This document shows, piece after piece, positions 6,864 to 10,046 of a DNA stretch of 10,046 nucleotides (its first letter is position 1; each line of letters starts with the position of its first letter). The position numbers and the translations under genes were made by a program. The DNA comes from Oscillospiraceae bacterium (GTDB lineage Bacteria > Bacillota > Clostridia > Oscillospirales > Oscillospiraceae), in assembly GCA_017409645.1 (NCBI GenBank), contig JAFQSI010000052.1:1-10046 (forward strand), read 5' to 3'. A model generated the notes under the pieces. That model was not told the DNA's origin and did not search any database. It worked only from the letters and a program-made list of their open reading frames with translations.

Positions 6864-6869
6864 AAAAGA

Positions 6870-6958
6870 TAGGAGATTTAAGAGTGGAGAGTGGAGATAT
6901 GGGGACGGTCAAAGCTGTGACGATCTCCTCTCTCCAATCTCAACTCTTCACTCTTTTA
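6870..6958. repeat. Heptad hairpin element, copy 3 (between oriC and dnaA)
   Basis: The left arm (6870-6897) is TAGGAGA, TTTAAGA, GTGGAGA, GTGGAGA. The right arm (6924-6951) is TCTCCTC, TCTCCAA, TCTCAAC, TCTTCAC. The arms can pair as an imperfect 28-bp stem with a 26-nt loop (6898-6923) whose start, TATGG, matches copy 1. The next 7-bp step (TCTTTTA, 6952-6958) contains the dnaA stop codon, so the element abuts the end of dnaA. It separates the last DnaA boxes from the dnaA gene. Confidence 0.85.
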
Positions 6959-8269
6959 CAGGCAGGAATTGATATTCGCCGTGATATCCCGGATATTGTC
7001 GGAGAGCTGCTGGTTGCCGCCCTTCAGGCCCACCTCGATCTTGCGGATGGAGTGCAGGACGGTGGAGTGGTCCCGGGAAAATTCCTGGCCGATGTCGGGC
7101 AGGCTCAGATTGGTCAGCTGCCGGATCAGGTACATGGCCACCTGCCGGGCCTCGGCGGTGTTCTTGTTCTTCTTGGTGCCGCGCAGGATCGTCTCGTCGA
7201 TGGCGTAGAACTTGCTGACCTGGCTGATGATCAGGCTGGGGGTGGGCACGGCGCTGCCCTCGCTCTTGAACATGTCATCGATGGCCCTGGAGACGTTGGG
7301 CAGGTTCAGCTCCATGCCGGTCAGATTGTGGTAGGCCATGATCTTCTTGACGGTGCCCTCGATCTGCCGGACGTTGTTGGTGATGTTCACGGCGATGTAG
7401 TTGCAGACGTCGTCATCGAGCTTCAGATTGAGAGAACGGGCCTTGTTTTTCAGGATGGCCATTCTCGTCTCGTAATCCGGCGGCTGGATATCGGCCAGCA
7501 GGCCCCACTCGAAGCGGGTGCGCAGCCGGTCCTCCAACGTGGGCATGTCGCTGGGCTTGCGGTCGGAGGTCAGAACGATCTGCTTTCCGGATTCATACAG
7601 GGCGTTGAAGGTATGGAAGAACTCGTTCTGGGTCTGCTCCTTGCCGGCGATGAACTGGATATCGTCCACCAGCATCAGGTCCGCCTGGCGGTACTTGTTC
7701 TTGAATTCGTGCTGGGAGCCCTTCTGGATGGCGGCAATCAGCTCATTGGTGAACTCGTCGCCCTTGATATAGATGATCTTCGCGTCGGGGTTCTGGCGGC
7801 GGATGCCGTTGGCGATGGCGTAGAGCAGATGGGTCTTGCCCACGCCGGGGGGGCCGTAGATGAACAGGGGGTTGTAGATGCTGCCGGGGGCATTGGCCAC
7901 GGCGATGGCCGCGCCGTGGGCGAAGCGGTTGCTGGGACCCACCACGAAATTCTCAAAGGAGAACTGGGGGGCGAATTCCAGGGAGGCGCTCTTCTTTCCT
8001 CCGGAACGGTGCTGGGCCAGCTGCTCCTCGTTGAAGACGATGACCTTGGCGTTGGAATTGAAGATCTCCCGGAGTGCATCCTGGATATACTCGGTGCAGC
8101 GGCGGATGATGATCTCCCGGCGGAAATCCGAGGGGGAGAAGATGATCAGATGCTCGTCGTTCAGCTCCACCACCTCTGCATCGTCAAACCAGCTCGAAAC
8201 GGTGACGGCGCCCAGGCGCTCCTCCATGTGGATCAGGACCTTCGCCCAGACATAGGCGGATGAATACAT
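6956..8269 (-). CDS. dnaA: Chromosomal replication initiator protein DnaA
   Basis: DnaA is the AAA+ ATPase that binds DnaA boxes and opens oriC. The product is 437 residues from the chosen ATG (8267-8269). Domain I is at about 1-80, followed by a very short domain II linker. The AAA+ domain has Walker A GPPGVGKT (139-146), Walker B LMLVDDIQF (198-206), sensor 1 LTSDRKPSDM (233-242), a box VII arginine in LRTRFEWGL (249-257) and sensor 2 R301 in NNVRQIEG. The DNA-binding domain IV contains the DnaA signature DIGQEFSRDHSTVLHSIRKI (392-411). AGGAG at 8280-8284 precedes the start by ten bases. A start at 8359 would add 30 residues without homology and run across a DnaA box, so it was rejected. 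Confidence 0.98.
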   Translation of the reverse strand: MYSSAYVWAKVLIHMEERLGAVTVSSWFDDAEVVELNDEHLIIFSPSDFRREIIIRRCTEYIQDALREIFNSNAKVIVFNEEQLAQHRSGGKKSASLEFAPQFSFENFVVGPSNRFAHGAAIAVANAPGSIYNPLFIYGPPGVGKTHLLYAIANGIRRQNPDAKIIYIKGDEFTNELIAAIQKGSQHEFKNKYRQADLMLVDDIQFIAGKEQTQNEFFHTFNALYESGKQIVLTSDRKPSDMPTLEDRLRTRFEWGLLADIQPPDYETRMAILKNKARSLNLKLDDDVCNYIAVNITNNVRQIEGTVKKIMAYHNLTGMELNLPNVSRAIDDMFKSEGSAVPTPSLIISQVSKFYAIDETILRGTKKNKNTAEARQVAMYLIRQLTNLSLPDIGQEFSRDHSTVLHSIRKIEVGLKGGNQQLSDNIRDITANINSCL

Positions 8270-8281
8270 AGCGCATGCGCT
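8270..8281. promoter_or_regulatory. 12-bp palindrome between dnaA ribosome binding site and start codon
   Basis: AGCGCATGCGCT is a perfect palindrome directly before the dnaA ATG. It includes the last two bases of AGGAG and a spare out-of-frame ATG. In mRNA it could fold as a 4-bp stem with a CAUG loop, which might affect how the start site is read. Confidence 0.5.
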
Positions 8282-8294
8282 CCTTTCTGTAGGA

Positions 8295-8326
8295 TTGTAC
8301 ACAGAACGCCCGATTTTTGTGGATAA
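8295..8326. promoter_or_regulatory. DnaA boxes in the dnaA leader
   Basis: A perfect box lies on the minus strand at 8318-8326 (TGTGGATAA on plus). A one-mismatch box, TTGTACACA, lies at 8295-8303 (+). Both fall between the predicted dnaA promoter and the gene, a place suited to DnaA autorepression and to an upstream origin subregion. Confidence 0.75.
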
Positions 8327-8349
8327 AATGGGCATAACATAACATATTA

Positions 8350-8378
8350 ATTCTACCATAGACCCTTGTAAAAAACAA
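8350..8378 (-). promoter_or_regulatory. Predicted dnaA promoter (sigma-A type)
   Basis: On the minus strand TTGTTT (8373-8378) and TAGAAT (8350-8355) are separated by 17 bases. The -10 matches five of six consensus bases and the -35 three of six. The start point would lie near 8343, about 75 bases before the dnaA start codon and upstream of the perfect DnaA box. Confidence 0.55.
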
Positions 8379-8432
8379 GCACTTTATGGGGGATACTATT
8401 TAATAAAAACAAGATTCAGATTTCGACAGGTT

Positions 8433-8441
8433 TTGTACACA
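8433..8441 (+). promoter_or_regulatory. DnaA-box-like site upstream of the dnaA promoter
   Basis: TTGTACACA differs from TTATNCACA at one position and is identical to the site at 8295-8303. With the boxes at 8295 and 8318 it makes a small second cluster on the other side of dnaA, as in bipartite origins. Confidence 0.45.
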
Positions 8442-8467
8442 GCGACACATTCCCTATTGACTTGCAG

Positions 8468-8513
8468 AAAAACTTAAGTTTTTGTAGGGAACGGCCTATG
8501 TGCCGTTCCCTGC
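8468..8513. repeat. AT palindrome followed by a third GTAG-headed hairpin
   Basis: AAAAACTTAAGTTTTT (8468-8483) is a perfect 16-bp palindrome. It is followed at once by GTAG (8484-8487) and a hairpin with perfect arms GGAACGGC and GCCGTTCC (8488-8495, 8502-8509), extendable by two base pairs outward, with loop CTATGT. The GTAG-plus-stem layout is that of the REP copies around the transposase, though the stem sequence is different. The rest of the gap 8270-8579 holds the dnaA promoter, DnaA boxes and the marR terminator; no gene was seen. Confidence 0.6.
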
Positions 8514-8543
8514 GAATATTTCCCACATTTTTACGCGCAGAAA

Positions 8544-8567
8544 CGCCCCCGGCTTTTGCCGGGGGCG
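8544..8567 (-). terminator. Terminator-like hairpin after the MarR gene
   Basis: CGCCCCCGGC and GCCGGGGGCG pair perfectly over ten bases around a TTTT/AAAA loop. It lies 12 bases past the MarR stop. On the minus strand it is followed by only TTT, so it is a strong stem with a weak U-tract. Confidence 0.65.
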
Positions 8568-8579
8568 CGGTGTATCGGG

Positions 8580-9008
8580 TTATCGTTTGTCCATCCAGTC
8601 GGCGGAGCGGTCCTTCATTTTTTCCAGCATGGAAACGAGACATTTCCGCTCCTCGGCGCTCAGGTCCTGGGCCACGAAGGACTCCCAGCAGCGGAAGATC
8701 CGGGCGATCTCGGGCATGCAGTCCCGGGCCTTCCGGGTGGGGAAGACCTGGATGGCCCGCTTGTCCTCCGGCGAAGGCCGGCGCTCCACGAAGCCGTCCT
8801 CCTCCAGGGAGGCCAGCTGCCGGGCCACGTTGCTCTTATTGATGAAGATGCGCCGGGCCAGCTGGTCCTGGGTGATGCCGGGGGTGTCGCAGATGGCGGC
8901 CAGATAGCTGGCGTGGCAGGATTTCAGCCCCAGGGCGGCAAGCTCCTCCTGTCGGTAGAGGGCAGCGCAGCGGGCGATGTCGGTGATATGATGCATCAGA
9001 TCGGGCAT
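8580..9008 (-). CDS. MarR-family transcriptional regulator
   Basis: The 142-residue product has the MarR winged-helix layout. A helical N-terminus contains YRQEELAALGL (18-28), followed by a helix-turn-helix at about 45-70 (ITQDQLARRIFINKSNVARQ) and LEEDGFVERRPSPEDKRAIQ, with the wing motif D82-K-R84. A C-terminal dimerisation helix follows. MarR proteins are dimeric repressors or activators that often answer to small phenolic or other ligands; the ligand here is unknown. The ATG at 9006-9008 has AAAGG about nine bases upstream. A longer reading from 9143 crosses the predicted promoter and was rejected. The gene is divergent from the sugar kinase, which is one candidate target beside itself. 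Confidence 0.9.
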   Translation of the reverse strand: MPDLMHHITDIARCAALYRQEELAALGLKSCHASYLAAICDTPGITQDQLARRIFINKSNVARQLASLEEDGFVERRPSPEDKRAIQVFPTRKARDCMPEIARIFRCWESFVAQDLSAEERKCLVSMLEKMKDRSADWMDKR

Positions 9009-9027
9009 AGGGATCAACCTTTCCGGG

Positions 9028-9070
9028 ATGATATATATCCATTTTAACACAAAGCCCGGTCCGGTGTAAA
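9028..9070 (-). promoter_or_regulatory. Predicted marR promoter with palindrome at the start point
   Basis: On the minus strand TTTACA (9065-9070) and TAAAAT (9041-9046) are 18 bases apart, each matching five of six consensus bases, with a TG just before the -10. The perfect palindrome GATATATATC (9030-9039) covers the expected start point and could be an autoregulatory operator. Confidence 0.5.
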
Positions 9071-9187
9071 GGGTATCTTCCTGGAAAAGACAAAAATTTC
9101 TCCGGCGGAGACAGAAACGGGGGAGCATAGTGGTATTGCGCAAAAAGCAATGCGTTTTTTGTGTGTAAACGGCGGTGTCACAAAATC

Positions 9188-9216
9188 TTTACCCTGCCCC
9201 GGTTTTGTGCCACAAT
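9188..9216 (+). promoter_or_regulatory. Predicted promoter of the sugar kinase gene
   Basis: TTTACC (9188-9193) and CACAAT (9211-9216) are separated by 17 bases, each matching four of six consensus bases. The -35 lies between the arms of CACAAAA (9179-9185) and TTTTGTG (9203-9209), a 7-bp inverted repeat with a 17-base spacer. Confidence 0.4.
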
Positions 9217-9227
9217 ATGTACGAGGG

Positions 9228-9249
9228 TATGCGGTTTTGATACCGCATA
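9228..9249. promoter_or_regulatory. Inverted repeat in the sugar kinase leader, possible operator
   Basis: TATGCGGT and ACCGCATA are perfect 8-bp arms around TTTGAT. The repeat sits just downstream of the predicted start point and 30 bases before the kinase start codon. No T-run follows, so an operator or leader hairpin is more likely than a terminator. The regulator is not identifiable from the sequence. Confidence 0.55.
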
Positions 9250-9279
9250 ATACTAAAATAACTTATAACAGGAGAGAGT

Positions 9280-10046
9280 TTGATCAGGGCAAAGGTTATC
9301 ACTTTCGGCGAGCTGATGCTGCGTCTGCAGCCGTTCAACTACGAGCGTTTCGTTCAGGCTTCCTCCTTCGAGGCCACCTTCGGCGGCGGCGAGGCCAACG
9401 TGGCTGTTTCCCTGGCCAACTACGGCTTCGACGCTGAGTTCGTCACCAAGCTGCCCGCCCACTCCATCGGCCAGATGGCTGTCAACTCCCTGCGTCAGTA
9501 CGGCGTCGGCACCAAGAACATCACCCGCGGCGGCAACCGCGTGGGCATCTACTACAACGAGAAGGGTGCTTCCCAGCGTCCCTCCGTCTGCATCTACGAC
9601 CGCGCCCATTCCGCCATCGCCGAGGCCAAGCCCGAGGACTTCAACTGGGACGCCATCTTCGAGGGCGCCGACTGGTTCCACTTCACCGGCATCACCCCCG
9701 CTCTGGGCGCCAATGTCGTTGAGATCTGCAAGGAGGCCTGCATCGCCGCCAAGAAGCACGGCGTCAAGATCTCCTGCGACCTGAACTACCGCGGCAAGCT
9801 GTGGACCCGTGCCGAGGCCAAGGCTGCCATGACTGAGCTGGCCAAGTACATCGACGTCTGCATCTCCAACGAGGAGGACGCCAAGGACGTCTTCGGCATC
9901 GAGGCCGAGAACACCGACATCACCGCCGGTGAGCTGAACAAGGAAGGCTACAAGTCCGTTGCCCGTCAGCTGATGGAGAACTACGGCTTCGAGAAGGTCG
10001 CCATCACCCTGCGCGAAAGCAAGTCCGCCTTCGACAACGACTGGTC
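9280..10046 (+). CDS. kdgK: PfkB-family sugar kinase, probable 2-keto-3-deoxygluconate kinase (3' end outside window)
   Basis: 255 codons are visible. The frame starts at TTG (9280-9282) with AGGAG five bases upstream (9270-9274); no ATG is available before residue 13. PfkB features: VITFGELMLRL (6-16), the substrate-loop GGGEANVAVSLANYG (35-49), DLNYRGKLW (167-175), ISNEEDAKDVFG (195-206) and ITLRESKSAFDNDW near the cut. DLNYR-KLW and TLRES together resemble KDG kinases, which phosphorylate 2-keto-3-deoxygluconate to KDPG in uronate and pectin breakdown. The catalytic DTVGAGD-type motif lies beyond the window, so another sugar substrate remains possible. Arginine codons are CGT/CGC except the AGG at codon 3, with no CGG, unlike the neighbouring genes. 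This suggests high expression. Confidence 0.85.
   Translation, partial: MIRAKVITFGELMLRLQPFNYERFVQASSFEATFGGGEANVAVSLANYGFDAEFVTKLPAHSIGQMAVNSLRQYGVGTKNITRGGNRVGIYYNEKGASQRPSVCIYDRAHSAIAEAKPEDFNWDAIFEGADWFHFTGITPALGANVVEICKEACIAAKKHGVKISCDLNYRGKLWTRAEAKAAMTELAKYIDVCISNEEDAKDVFGIEAENTDITAGELNKEGYKSVARQLMENYGFEKVAITLRESKSAFDNDW

Larger units (their letters stand above)
6621..6869. other. oriC: Chromosomal replication origin (oriC), dnaA-dnaN part
   Basis: This gap between dnaN and dnaA carries seven DnaA boxes. Perfect TTATCCACA copies are at 6747-6755 (+), 6841-6849 (+) and 6855-6863 (-). One-mismatch boxes are TTTTCCACA 6707-6715 (-), TTTTACACA 6780-6788 (+), TTCTCCACA 6794-6802 (-) and TTGTCCACA 6818-6826 (+). 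An AT-rich unwinding element lies on the dnaN side. Box clustering beside dnaA with an AT-rich stretch is the standard signature of a bacterial origin. Any dnaN promoter must also lie here; TTGACT on the minus strand (6715-6720) is a possible -35, but no convincing -10 was found. Confidence 0.92.

Noticed and set aside
6764..8263. Plus-strand open frame of 499 codons opposite dnaA
   Set aside because: Begins in the DnaA boxes, continues through a repeat and then mirrors dnaA; no recognisable family.
8416..8643. Minus-strand frame of 75 codons upstream of dnaA
   Set aside because: Overlaps the end of marR, its terminator hairpin and the GTAG hairpin; no ribosome site or similarity.
9253..9759. 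Minus-strand frame of 168 codons opposite the sugar kinase
   Set aside because: Shadow of the kinase frame with low-complexity G/V/A/D composition; the plus-strand PfkB motifs are clear.

Overview
The window looks like the replication-origin neighbourhood of a high-GC Firmicutes chromosome. It is most likely a gut Clostridia of the Oscillospirales type; this is inferred from gene order, codon use and protein style, and no rRNA is present to confirm it. Seven genes lie on the minus strand in the classical order dnaA, dnaN, yaaA (S4 protein), recF, gyrB and gyrA, with one foreign gene inserted between dnaN and yaaA. Only the first 467 codons of gyrA are in the window.

Right to left: a plus-strand PfkB sugar kinase (probable 2-keto-3-deoxygluconate kinase, cut by the window end) diverges from a minus-strand MarR-family regulator. 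After a strong hairpin that probably ends the marR transcript comes a roughly 300-base gap. It holds a promoter for dnaA, a perfect DnaA box and two near-perfect ones. Between dnaA and dnaN lies a second, larger origin region: three perfect DnaA boxes, four one-mismatch boxes, a DnaA-trio-like run and an AT-rich stretch. Together these resemble the bipartite oriC of Bacillus subtilis. The encoded proteins form one working set: DnaA opens the origin, DnaN is the sliding clamp, RecF acts in gap repair, and GyrA/GyrB remove supercoils.

Two kinds of repeat are superimposed on this conserved block. (1) A REP-associated tyrosine transposase (RAYT, HUH/Y1 family) sits between two perfect 35-bp inverted repeats, each a GTAG tetranucleotide followed by a 20-bp palindrome. 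A third, sequence-divergent GTAG-headed hairpin lies upstream of dnaA. (2) Three intergenic gaps (gyrA/gyrB, gyrB/recF, oriC/dnaA) each carry a long hairpin built from degenerate 7-bp units (consensus GTGGAGA), with exactly four units per arm and loops of 24, 9 and 26 nt. This heptad-hairpin family is the least explained structure in the window.

The gyrase subunits also differ from the reference at quinolone-contact positions: alanine at the GyrA Ser83 site and tryptophan at the GyrB Lys447 site (E. coli numbering).
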